The notes beneath the pieces were generated by a model, which saw only the letters and a program-made list of their open reading frames with translations, was not told where the DNA came from and searched no databases. This document shows positions 1 through 6,083 of a DNA stretch of 6,105 nucleotides, piece by piece; the first letter of the stretch is position 1; every line of letters begins with the position of its first letter. The position numbers were made by a program, and so were the translations under genes. This DNA is from Caryophanales bacterium UBA6414 (GTDB lineage Bacteria; Bacillota_I; Bacilli_A; RF39; UBA660): assembly GCA_002438545.1 (NCBI GenBank), contig DJPK01000002.1, positions 3,919 through 10,023 of the forward strand, in the 5' to 3' direction.

Positions 1-29
1 AAAGTTAATGTAAAGTAGATTTAAAACTA

Positions 30-59
30 TAGACAATTAAATAGTTAATATGATATACT
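30..59 (+). promoter_or_regulatory. Promoter of the upstream structured RNA (putative 6S RNA)
   Basis: The -35 hexamer TAGACA (30-35, five of six consensus bases) is followed by an 18-nt spacer and the -10 hexamer TATACT (54-59). TGA directly before the -10 makes it an extended -10 element. The predicted transcription start, about 7 nt downstream, falls at A66, which is also the first base of the RNA's closing stem. That agreement supports both calls. Upstream bases 1-29 show nothing else. Confidence 0.75.
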
Positions 60-65
60 TAAGAT

Positions 66-244
66 ACCTAGAGGATGCGACAACTCAATTTAAAACCGAC
101 TAAAGATATATTTAGGGAATCTAATACTTGTTATGTGTTGAAGGCTTATTTCTTAATAAGAATCCTAATTAACTTGTTGTGATTACCCACCTGTGTGATA
201 TACGCGCGGGTTTTATCTACCAGTATCGATTCTCCGGGTTTTTT
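66..244 (+). ncRNA. ssrS: Putative 6S RNA (RNA polymerase-binding regulatory RNA)
   Basis: 6S RNA mimics an open promoter and sequesters the housekeeping RNA polymerase holoenzyme, chiefly in stationary phase. The sequence folds by eye into one long interrupted hairpin of about 180 nt. The closing stem is 66-76 with 229-239 (11 positions, one A-C mismatch). Further in are 91-97 with 209-215, then 115-121 with 181-188 (one bulged A), and an apical stem 145-150 with 155-160 closed by a UCUU loop, extended by GG 143-144 with CC 164-165. The region between the second and third helices is the expected central bubble. Its 3' strand can form a local hairpin, 190-197 with 203-210, a feature reported for Firmicutes 6S RNAs. 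A run of six T (239-244) follows the closing stem. Location also fits: in Bacillus subtilis one 6S gene lies just before yrvM, the tcdA orthologue. The call rests on fold, length and synteny, not on a covariance search. A cis-acting leader of tcdA is the main alternative. Confidence 0.72.
229..244 (+). terminator. 3' end of the structured RNA: closing stem plus T-run
   Basis: The 3' arm of the RNA's long-range closing stem (229-239) runs straight into six T residues (239-244), so the RNA probably ends here in the manner of an intrinsic terminator. The pairing partner is far away (66-76), so termination may be incomplete. Some read-through into tcdA, which starts 22 nt later, is plausible. Confidence 0.5.
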
Positions 245-266
245 CATGTCTAAAAGAGGTGTATTT

Positions 267-947
267 ATGTTTGATAGAGAAATAAAATTAATAGGAATAA
301 ATAATTATAATAAATTAAAAATTAGTACTGTTATGGTAATAGGACTAGGTGGAGTAGGGGGATATGTTGTTGAATCCCTTACAAGAGCCGGTATAGGTAA
401 TATAATTTTAGTGGATTATGATATCATTGATATAACTAATATAAATAGACAACTAATATCTAACACTAGTAATATTGGTATGAAAAAGACTTTAGAATGG
501 CAAAAAAGAATTAACTTAATTAACCCTGAATGCCAAGTCACAACAATTGATAAATATTTAACTAAAGATAATCTATATGATACCCTAAAGAATTATAAAA
601 TAGATTATATTATCGATGCCTGTGACACTATCATGGTTAAAAAAGAATTAATTAAATATACATATCTAAATAAGATAGGTTTTATTGCCTCAATGGGAAC
701 TGGTAATAAATTAGAACCTTCTAAACTAGAAATAACTACACTAGATAAAACTAGTTATGATCCAATTGCTAAAATATTAAGAAAATATGTTAAAGATGAA
801 AAAATAAATAAAAAAGTATATGTTGTCTGCTCCAAAGAACAACCTAAAAAGATTAATGAAAAAACTATATCTTCAATTAGTACTGTACCCTCAACAGCTG
901 GTTTATTACTTTCATCTTTTGTAATTAATTCAATTATAAATAATTGA
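267..947 (+). CDS. tcdA: tRNA threonylcarbamoyladenosine dehydratase TcdA (YrvM-like, ThiF/E1 family)
   Basis: TcdA uses ATP to convert t6A at position 37 of ANN-decoding tRNAs into its cyclic form ct6A in the cytosol. The 226-residue protein shows the E1/ThiF nucleotide-binding fold in order: GxGGVG at residues 26-31, the acidic strand end VDYD at 49-52, the family motif NINRQ at 58-62, and DAxD at 117-120 with a following Lys125. The TcdA-specific stretch SMGTGNKLEP lies at 142-151 and KTSYDPIAK at 161-169. A hydrophobic C-terminal segment follows (about 205-224). There is no C-terminal MoeB/ThiF rhodanese domain and no CxxC zinc pair, which argues against MoeB or ThiF. The start at 267 is chosen because AAAGAGGTG (253-261) sits at proper spacing. 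The in-frame ATG at 246 lies at the RNA's T-run and the one at 195 lies inside the RNA. It is shorter than E. coli TcdA (about 268 residues). No independent promoter is clear, so read-through from the RNA promoter is likely. Confidence 0.93.
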   Translation: MFDREIKLIGINNYNKLKISTVMVIGLGGVGGYVVESLTRAGIGNIILVDYDIIDITNINRQLISNTSNIGMKKTLEWQKRINLINPECQVTTIDKYLTKDNLYDTLKNYKIDYIIDACDTIMVKKELIKYTYLNKIGFIASMGTGNKLEPSKLEITTLDKTSYDPIAKILRKYVKDEKINKKVYVVCSKEQPKKINEKTISSISTVPSTAGLLLSSFVINSIINN

Positions 948-972
948 CACAAAAAGTTTAATTAGATATAAT
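944..972 (+). promoter_or_regulatory. Perfect consensus promoter for the 477-residue gene
   Basis: TTGACA (944-949), a 17-nt spacer and TATAAT (967-972) match the housekeeping sigma consensus at all twelve positions and at optimal spacing. The -35 overlaps the tcdA stop codon TGA (945-947). The predicted start lies near 979-981, giving a leader of under 20 nt with the Shine-Dalgarno AGGAG at 984-988, 9 nt before the ATG. The downstream gene is therefore probably transcribed strongly and separately from tcdA. Confidence 0.85.
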
Positions 973-997
973 TAATTTATGATAGGAGACGATAGTA

Positions 998-2431
998 ATG
1001 AGTAGGTTAAGTATTTTTAGTGAAGATAGTAAAGTTGGAGGAATGTATAAATCTTCTTTATCTAGTTTAGGCTTTACATCTGGCTATATTCCATCGACTA
1101 AGGAAATGAATGCAGCATACGCTAAAAGAAGTGTAGATTTATTAGGTTCAGCAGTGTTAGAACAATTATATATTAATTTGCAAAAGCCAATATATCGATA
1201 TGAAAGAATATATGAAAGAATTCAACAACAATATTTACTTAAACAATATGATATTCTGTATAAATACTATTATTTATTAGAAAAAGAAGGTCTCACTAAA
1301 GATAGTGAAAAGTTATTAAACTCATATGAAGATGAATATGAAAGATGTCTTAATGATATTCGCCACATTGAGGTAGAATCTAACATAGTAGCAGGGCTTA
1401 TCACTAATGGCATTGATGATGATACATTAGAAAGCTTTATATCAGGATTAGAAAAAAGAGATTTAGATGAAAAATTTAATATTGATAATAGCCAATTAGG
1501 CATTAAAATAAGTGATTTAAAAAAGAAAATCAAAGAAATATACTATGAACAATCATGTAAAAGTAGAATTGATATCAAGAATGAATATATATCAAAGGCA
1601 AAGACAATTATTGATGCAACAAGAAGATTTCCTAGTGCAGAACGAATTATAACGGACTATTTAGGTAAACAATCCGCTACAATAGTCGAAGATGAGATTG
1701 ATTTATCAAAACGTCGTGATCATCTTAGTGATGTAACTTTTATTAGTGAATTCCTGAAACATTCTCACAATGGTAGTCCCCATACAAATAAAAAAGAATT
1801 AATTGCTAAATTAGATAAAATCAAAGATAAATTTGCCTATATATTGAAGAAAAAAAGAATAGATTATATGCAACTATTTAAAGAAAAAATCCTTACTATC
1901 AATCATGATAACTATCTAAAAAATTTAACTAATTATCAAATCGCTTTAGATAAATTAGATGATAAAAATACCTTATTTAGTACATATACAAGTATTATAG
2001 ATGCTATGATTGATAGTGGAAAACTTACACGTGAAGATATTGCTTACCTAGATGGTTTATTAAATAGTTTTAATAATTATTTAGATGGGATAAAAGTTAG
2101 TAATAAAGAAGTTGACAATATTGATAATGCTCTTATCAAAGAAAAAACTGAAGTATCATCATTCTGCTCATTCAAAGAAAGAGCCATAAATGAAAACGTT
2201 ATCTATAGATATGTCAATTTAAGAAATCAAATTATCTCATACTATGACCAATTATGCATCCCAGTTGCTAATAGAAAAAATATCTATGAAATAATATCTA
2301 ATTATAGAAAAATGTTACAAGATAGTAATATTAGTTTAAAAGAAAAATTAGATGCTATTGACTATTTAGCAGATTATGCTAATACTTATTGTAGTGATAA
2401 TACTTTGAAAAAAAGTAGACCCTTAGCCTAA
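998..2431 (+). CDS. Uncharacterised helical soluble protein, 477 residues
   Basis: I do not recognise this protein. It is rich in Lys, Glu, Asp, Ile, Leu and Tyr and reads as almost entirely alpha-helical. There is no signal peptide, no transmembrane segment, no Walker motif and no recognisable catalytic signature. A Gly/Ser-rich, probably less ordered N-terminus (1-35) precedes charged helical stretches at roughly 36-130, 165-215, 265-325 and 375-465, some able to form coiled coils. The dense aromatic run at 65-93 (many Tyr) and the His cluster at 242-262 (His242, 255, 257, 262) stand out. Cysteines are scattered (117, 187, 390, 420, 465) without a metal-binding pair. Start: ATG at 998 with AGGAG at 984-988. 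It has its own consensus promoter and ends in a terminator shared with rarA. Base composition resembles its neighbours, so recent transfer is not evident. A scaffold or cytoskeleton-like role is conceivable, but nothing in the sequence demonstrates it. Confidence 0.88.
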   Translation: MSRLSIFSEDSKVGGMYKSSLSSLGFTSGYIPSTKEMNAAYAKRSVDLLGSAVLEQLYINLQKPIYRYERIYERIQQQYLLKQYDILYKYYYLLEKEGLTKDSEKLLNSYEDEYERCLNDIRHIEVESNIVAGLITNGIDDDTLESFISGLEKRDLDEKFNIDNSQLGIKISDLKKKIKEIYYEQSCKSRIDIKNEYISKAKTIIDATRRFPSAERIITDYLGKQSATIVEDEIDLSKRRDHLSDVTFISEFLKHSHNGSPHTNKKELIAKLDKIKDKFAYILKKKRIDYMQLFKEKILTINHDNYLKNLTNYQIALDKLDDKNTLFSTYTSIIDAMIDSGKLTREDIAYLDGLLNSFNNYLDGIKVSNKEVDNIDNALIKEKTEVSSFCSFKERAINENVIYRYVNLRNQIISYYDQLCIPVANRKNIYEIISNYRKMLQDSNISLKEKLDAIDYLADYANTYCSDNTLKKSRPLA

Positions 2432-2452
2432 AAACTAAGAGTCTTTTATTTT
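2408..2452. terminator. Bidirectional intrinsic terminator between convergent genes
   Basis: The stem pairs 2417-2426 with 2435-2444 (ten positions, one C-A mismatch at 2421/2440) around an 8-nt loop (2427-2434). On the + strand it is followed by TTTTATTTT (2444-2452). On the - strand it is followed by seven T, the complement of A2408-2414. It can therefore stop transcription from both sides. The hairpin lies inside coding sequence: the TAA of the 477-residue gene (2429-2431) is in the loop, and the rarA stop (2437-2435) starts the right arm. Confidence 0.85.
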
Positions 2453-3649
2453 ACTTAAATTATCCATCACAGACTTTAAAACATTTTCGTTCTTATTATT
2501 CTTTGGATAGTAATAAACACTATCTTTTATTTTATCAGGTAAATATTGTTGCTTAACATAAGAATTCTTATAATTATGAGGATATTTATAATCAGGATTT
2601 CCATTAATTAAATGTTTAGGAATATTTCCCATATTACCTGTCTGAATATCCGCAAAAGCTTTATCAATAGCCATTTCAGCTGAATTAGACTTAGGACTAA
2701 GTGCCAACTCAATTACTACTGCTGCTAAAGGAATTCTCGCTTCCGGCAAACCAAGCATTAAAGCTGACTCAATAGCAGCCATTACTTTAGGCCCCATTGC
2801 TGAATTAGCAAGACCAATATCTTCATATACAATTACCGCTAACCGGCGACATACAGCCTCTAAATCATCCCCATTAAGTAATCTTGCTAAGTAATATACT
2901 GCCGCATTAACATCACTACCACGAATAGACTTCTGAAAAGCACTAAGTAAGTCATAGTACCCATCACCATTCTTATCATGAATAACATTAGGCTTATTAT
3001 TAATATTCTTGACAAGTTCTAAAGTAATCTCCCCATCATTAGCAGAGTAATAGGCAATCTCTAAAATATTATAAGCATATCTTAAATCACTACCAGATAC
3101 CTTAGCTATATAATCAATAGTACTATCATCTATCTTAATACCCTCTAAATATCCTGATGTAATAGCCTTATTTAAAGCAGTAATAATATTATCATAAGTT
3201 AAATCATGCAGTTCAAATAACTGACAACGACTCCTAATAGCCGGATTAATTGAATGATATGGATTAGCTGTCGTCATTCCAATTAAAGTAATTAAACCAC
3301 TCTCTAAGTATGGTAATAATAAATCTTGCTTATCTTTATTTAAACGATGAATTTCATCCATAATTAACACTATACCATTATACATTTTAGCTTCTTCAAC
3401 AACCACATCAAAATCTTTCTTATTATTAATAACAGCATTTAAAGTACGATACCTAACATCTAACTCATTAACAATAGCTAAAGCAATCGAAGTCTTCCCA
3501 ATACCCGGATGTCCATATAATATCATAGAAAATAACTTCTTATTCTTAACTAAATTATATAATATCTTACCCTTACTTACTAAATGTTCTTGCCCAATTA
3601 CATCATCTAATGATTTAGGCCTTAACTTAATAGATAATAATTCATTCAT
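2435..3649 (-). CDS. rarA: Replication-associated recombination protein RarA (MgsA/YrvN), AAA+ ATPase
   Basis: RarA is a clamp-loader-like AAA+ ATPase, a tetramer in studied members, that acts at replication forks and single-strand gaps and is related to Mgs1/WRNIP1. The 404-residue protein begins with the typical LRPKSLDDVIGQEHL (9-23). It has Walker A GHPGIGKT (46-53, with His and Ile where Pro and Thr are usual), Walker B VLIMDEIHRL (94-103, Asp98/Glu99), sensor 1 in TTANP (126-130), arginine finger SRC (Arg141) and sensor 2 near SGSDLRYAYNILE. The C-terminal RarA oligomerisation domain is intact, with DGYYDLLSAFQKSIRGSD, YEDIGLA and NMGNIPKHL-type motifs. The start is ATG 3649-3647, because AAAGGA (3664-3659) precedes it by 9 nt. 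A TTG six codons upstream would place this ribosome binding site inside the gene. Length fits the family (about 420-450) at the short end. It is convergent with the 477-residue gene and divergent from xerD. Confidence 0.96.
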   Translation of the reverse strand: MNELLSIKLRPKSLDDVIGQEHLVSKGKILYNLVKNKKLFSMILYGHPGIGKTSIALAIVNELDVRYRTLNAVINNKKDFDVVVEEAKMYNGIVLIMDEIHRLNKDKQDLLLPYLESGLITLIGMTTANPYHSINPAIRSRCQLFELHDLTYDNIITALNKAITSGYLEGIKIDDSTIDYIAKVSGSDLRYAYNILEIAYYSANDGEITLELVKNINNKPNVIHDKNGDGYYDLLSAFQKSIRGSDVNAAVYYLARLLNGDDLEAVCRRLAVIVYEDIGLANSAMGPKVMAAIESALMLGLPEARIPLAAVVIELALSPKSNSAEMAIDKAFADIQTGNMGNIPKHLINGNPDYKYPHNYKNSYVKQQYLPDKIKDSVYYYPKNNKNENVLKSVMDNLSKIKDS

Positions 3650-3676
3650 AACAATAATTCCTTTCAATATATATTC

Positions 3677-3705
3677 ATTATAAACTAATATTAATTAATT
3701 ATCAA
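3677..3705 (-). promoter_or_regulatory. Promoter of rarA
   Basis: Read on the - strand, TTGATA (3705-3700, five of six consensus bases) and a perfect TATAAT (3682-3677) are separated by 17 nt. The predicted start is near 3670, leaving a leader of about 20 nt that contains the AAAGGA ribosome binding site. rarA is thus likely a single-gene transcript. Confidence 0.78.
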
Positions 3706-3709
3706 ATAC

Positions 3710-3738
3710 TATTTAAAATTAAATATTTATGGTATAAT
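3710..3738 (+). promoter_or_regulatory. Promoter of xerD and the mutase gene
   Basis: A perfect TATAAT (3733-3738) is preceded by TGG (3730-3732), giving an extended -10. The -35 region is weak (TATTTA, 3710-3715, at 17-nt spacing), as is common for extended -10 promoters. The start should lie near 3745. AGGA at 3755-3758 is 9 nt before the xerD ATG. The promoter lies back-to-back with that of rarA, whose -35 begins 5 nt away. Confidence 0.7.
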
Positions 3739-3767
3739 TAAATAGTAAATAGTTAGGATATGATAGA

Positions 3768-4652
3768 ATGAATAATGATAAAAATATAGAATTTATTATG
3801 AAATATCAAACTTACTTATTATCAGAAAAACACTTATCTGATAATTCAATATTTTCTTATTGTGAAGATATAATGTTATTCTTAAAATATATAAATAAAA
3901 GTATAACATCTATCACTAAAGAAGATATCTATAATTATTTAGACTATCTCGATAAAGAAAAATATAGTGTTTATAGTGTTGCTAGAAAAATATCTTCTCT
4001 TAAATCATTTTATATATTTCTAAATAAACACTATCAAATGAAAAATATTATTGATGATATTGAAATGCCTAAATATTATAAAAAGTTGCCAACTATTTTA
4101 ACCATTGAAGAAATAGATAAATTACTTAATGTTAGCCTAGTAAGTGCCTATGACTATCGTAATAAAGCTATGCTAGAACTTATGTATGCGACTGGTCTTC
4201 GAGTTAGTGAATTAGTTAATTTAGATATTAATAGTGTTAACTTAGAGAAAAAGTTTGTTAGATGTATTGGTAAAGGTAGTAAAGAAAGAATTGTCCCTAT
4301 TGGTGATGTAGCCTGTAATTATCTTAGTATTTATTTAAATGAATATCGTGATAAATTAGCAAAAAACAGACTATGTGAATCACTATTTTTAAATAATCAT
4401 GGTAATACTATTACTAGACAAGGTTTCTTTAAAATGCTAAAAGAACAATGTATTAAAGTAGGTATTGATAAAAATATTTCACCCCATATGTTAAGGCACT
4501 CATTTGCCACTCATTTACTCAATAATGGTGCTGATTTACGTAGTATCCAAATGATGCTCGGACACAGTAATTTATCTACTACACAAATATATACTAATGT
4601 ATCAAATGATATATTAAGAGAAAATTATAAATTATACCATCCAAGAGGATAG
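3768..4652 (+). CDS. xerD: Tyrosine recombinase XerD
   Basis: XerD with XerC resolves chromosome dimers at dif near the terminus, normally activated by the FtsK/SpoIIIE-type translocase at the division septum. The 294-residue protein has an N-terminal SAM-like core-binding domain (about 5-95) and a C-terminal catalytic domain (about 105-290). All six active-site residues are present: Arg145 (TGLRVSEL), Lys169 (GKGSKER), His240 and Arg243 (HMLRHSFATHLL), His266 (LGHSNLSTTQIY) and the nucleophile Tyr275. Their spacing equals that of E. coli XerD (148, 172, 244, 247, 270, 279). STTQIY and the C-terminal YHPRG favour XerD over XerC. A phage or transposon integrase is unlikely, since length, spacing and surroundings are those of a core Xer protein and no attachment-site repeats flank it. 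It is the first gene of a unit with the mutase gene, 21 nt downstream. Confidence 0.93.
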   Translation: MNNDKNIEFIMKYQTYLLSEKHLSDNSIFSYCEDIMLFLKYINKSITSITKEDIYNYLDYLDKEKYSVYSVARKISSLKSFYIFLNKHYQMKNIIDDIEMPKYYKKLPTILTIEEIDKLLNVSLVSAYDYRNKAMLELMYATGLRVSELVNLDINSVNLEKKFVRCIGKGSKERIVPIGDVACNYLSIYLNEYRDKLAKNRLCESLFLNNHGNTITRQGFFKMLKEQCIKVGIDKNISPHMLRHSFATHLLNNGADLRSIQMMLGHSNLSTTQIYTNVSNDILRENYKLYHPRG

Positions 4653-4673
4653 TTTAAAGAAAGAGGGATATAA

Positions 4674-6035
4674 ATGAAATTAAATAAAAATATGTTTAGA
4701 GAATACGATATAAGAGGAATATATGGTACTGACTTAAATGGCGATATTGCTTACCTAATCGGTCGTGGGCTAGGTAGTAAAATGCATAAATTAAATATTA
4801 CTAAAACCGTTGTTGCTTATGACAATAGATTATCATCTGTCGAACTAGAAGAAAATTTAGTCAAAGGACTAGTTGAATCAGGAATTAATGTCTACCGACT
4901 TGGTCTTGCCAGTACGCCAATGTGCTACTACGCTAGCAATTATTTTGATGTAAATTGTAGTGTAATGATAACTGCTTCCCACAATCCAAAAGAATATAAT
5001 GGCTTTAAGTTCTCATTTGACGGTATTAGTAATGCCTGTGGTAGTAGTGTTATGGAAATATATGATATTATTACTAATAAAGACTTTGTAAATGGCAATG
5101 GTACAGTATCTAATGTTGAAATTGAAGACGCTTACATAAACCTATTAACTAATAATATAAACTTACCTAAGAAATTAAAAATAGTTTATGACTGTGGCAA
5201 TGGAACAACATCTATTATTGCAAAAAAAATATTTGATAGATTAAATGTTGAATATATACCACTATATGATATATCTGATGGAAGTTTTCCAAATCATCAT
5301 CCTGATCCATCGGTTGAAGAGAACCTACGTGATTTAGAAAAAACTGTCGTTGAAAATAAAGCAAGTCTTGGTATTGCTTTCGATGGTGACGGTGATAGAG
5401 TAGGGGTAGTTGATGAAAAAGGCAATATGATTGATATTGACAAATATTTAATTATCATGTGGAAGTACCTAGTAAATAGAGTAGAGAAGAAGGAAGCATT
5501 CTATGATGTAAAATGTAGTAAAGTTTTAGAAGATGAATTAATTAAATTAGGAGTTAAACCAATTGAAACTAGAACTGGTAATTCATATACTAGAAGAATA
5601 AGTGCTGAAGGAGATTACATCCTAGGTGGTGAATTATCTGGACACGTTTACTTCAGAGATAAATTTCCTGGTTATGACGATGGAATATACGCCGGAATTC
5701 GTTTAATCGAAGCCATATCTAACTTAAATGTTGAATTAAGTTCTATGCTAGAAGGAATTAATAAGTATTATTCCACAAAAGAAAATAAAATATCTGTCGA
5801 TGATAGTATTAAATTCAATATCGTTGATAAAGTAAAGGAATATTGTATCAGTAAAGGATATAAATTCATTACCTTAGATGGTGTCAAAGTAAAATACAAC
5901 GACGGATTTGCTTTAGTTAGAGCATCAAATACCGGTCCAAATATAACAACTAGATATGAAGCTAAAACTGAATCAAGATTAGAAGAAATAACTAACGAAT
6001 TCAATAACTTAATATATAGTTTATTAAATAAATAG
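4674..6035 (+). CDS. Phosphomannomutase/phosphoglucomutase (alpha-D-phosphohexomutase family)
   Basis: The enzyme interconverts hexose 6-phosphate and 1-phosphate (mannose and/or glucose) through a phosphoserine, feeding sugar-nucleotide synthesis for envelope glycans or glycogen. The 453-residue protein has the four family domains. It opens with FREYDIRGIYG (8-18). The phosphoserine loop is TASHNP (100-105, Ser102). The Mg2+ loop is DGDGDR (237-242; Asp237, 239, 241). The sugar-specificity loop is GGELSGH (318-324), and the phosphate-binding loop of domain 4 is RASNTGPNITTRYEA (416-430). FREYDIRG, GELSGH and the length point to the AlgC/ManB (PMM/PGM) group rather than GlmM, whose loop is normally GEQSGH; the exact substrate cannot be read from sequence. 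The ATG at 4674 has AGAGGG at 4662-4667. It follows xerD by 21 nt with no promoter between, so the two are probably co-transcribed. A strong terminator follows. Confidence 0.92.
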   Translation: MKLNKNMFREYDIRGIYGTDLNGDIAYLIGRGLGSKMHKLNITKTVVAYDNRLSSVELEENLVKGLVESGINVYRLGLASTPMCYYASNYFDVNCSVMITASHNPKEYNGFKFSFDGISNACGSSVMEIYDIITNKDFVNGNGTVSNVEIEDAYINLLTNNINLPKKLKIVYDCGNGTTSIIAKKIFDRLNVEYIPLYDISDGSFPNHHPDPSVEENLRDLEKTVVENKASLGIAFDGDGDRVGVVDEKGNMIDIDKYLIIMWKYLVNRVEKKEAFYDVKCSKVLEDELIKLGVKPIETRTGNSYTRRISAEGDYILGGELSGHVYFRDKFPGYDDGIYAGIRLIEAISNLNVELSSMLEGINKYYSTKENKISVDDSIKFNIVDKVKEYCISKGYKFITLDGVKVKYNDGFALVRASNTGPNITTRYEAKTESRLEEITNEFNNLIYSLLNK

Positions 6036-6043
6036 AATGATAT

Positions 6044-6083
6044 ACTAGCAAGTAAATAATTAATTTATTTGTTAGTTCTTTTT
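6044..6083 (+). terminator. Intrinsic terminator of the xerD-mutase unit
   Basis: A 14-bp stem (6044-6057 with 6063-6076, including two G-U pairs) closes a 5-nt AATTA loop and is followed by TCTTTTT (6077-6083). It starts 8 nt after the stop codon. No T-run lies on the other strand, so it appears to act in the + direction only. The last 22 bases of the window (6084-6105) show nothing I can support. Confidence 0.88.

Noticed and set aside
70..90. Resemblance of GAGGATGCGA near the RNA start to the lysine riboswitch opening
   Set aside because: The rest of the lysine riboswitch core is missing, the single-hairpin fold does not match its five-helix junction, and tcdA is not a lysine gene.
177..204. 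Possible promoter TTGTGA-N16-TATACG with TGA before the -10, ahead of tcdA
   Set aside because: Both hexamers match only four of six positions and the whole element lies inside the structured RNA. It is kept as a weak alternative only.
195..266. Upstream extension of tcdA to an ATG at 195 (or 246)
   Set aside because: Translation from 195 would lie within the structured RNA and its closing stem. The first residues do not look like TcdA, and only the ATG at 267 has a well-spaced ribosome binding site.
755..952. Antisense open frame of 65 residues over the end of tcdA
   Set aside because: It is a shadow of the tcdA coding frame with no ribosome binding site or recognisable protein.
1270..1533. 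Antisense open frame of 87 residues inside the 477-residue gene
   Set aside because: It is a low-complexity Ser/Leu/Phe-rich shadow of an AT-rich gene, without promoter or ribosome binding site support.
3650..3667. Extension of rarA to a TTG start at 3667
   Set aside because: The added codons contain the AAAGGA ribosome binding site of the ATG at 3649, and RarA homology begins just after that ATG.
3768..4652. Tyrosine recombinase as a sign of a prophage or integrative element
   Set aside because: Active-site spacing and C-terminus match XerD exactly. There is no adjacent tRNA gene, att-like repeat, excisionase or phage gene.
5768..6004. Antisense open frame of 78 residues over the end of the mutase gene
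   Set aside because: It is a shadow of the conserved mutase C-terminal domain; no signals support it.
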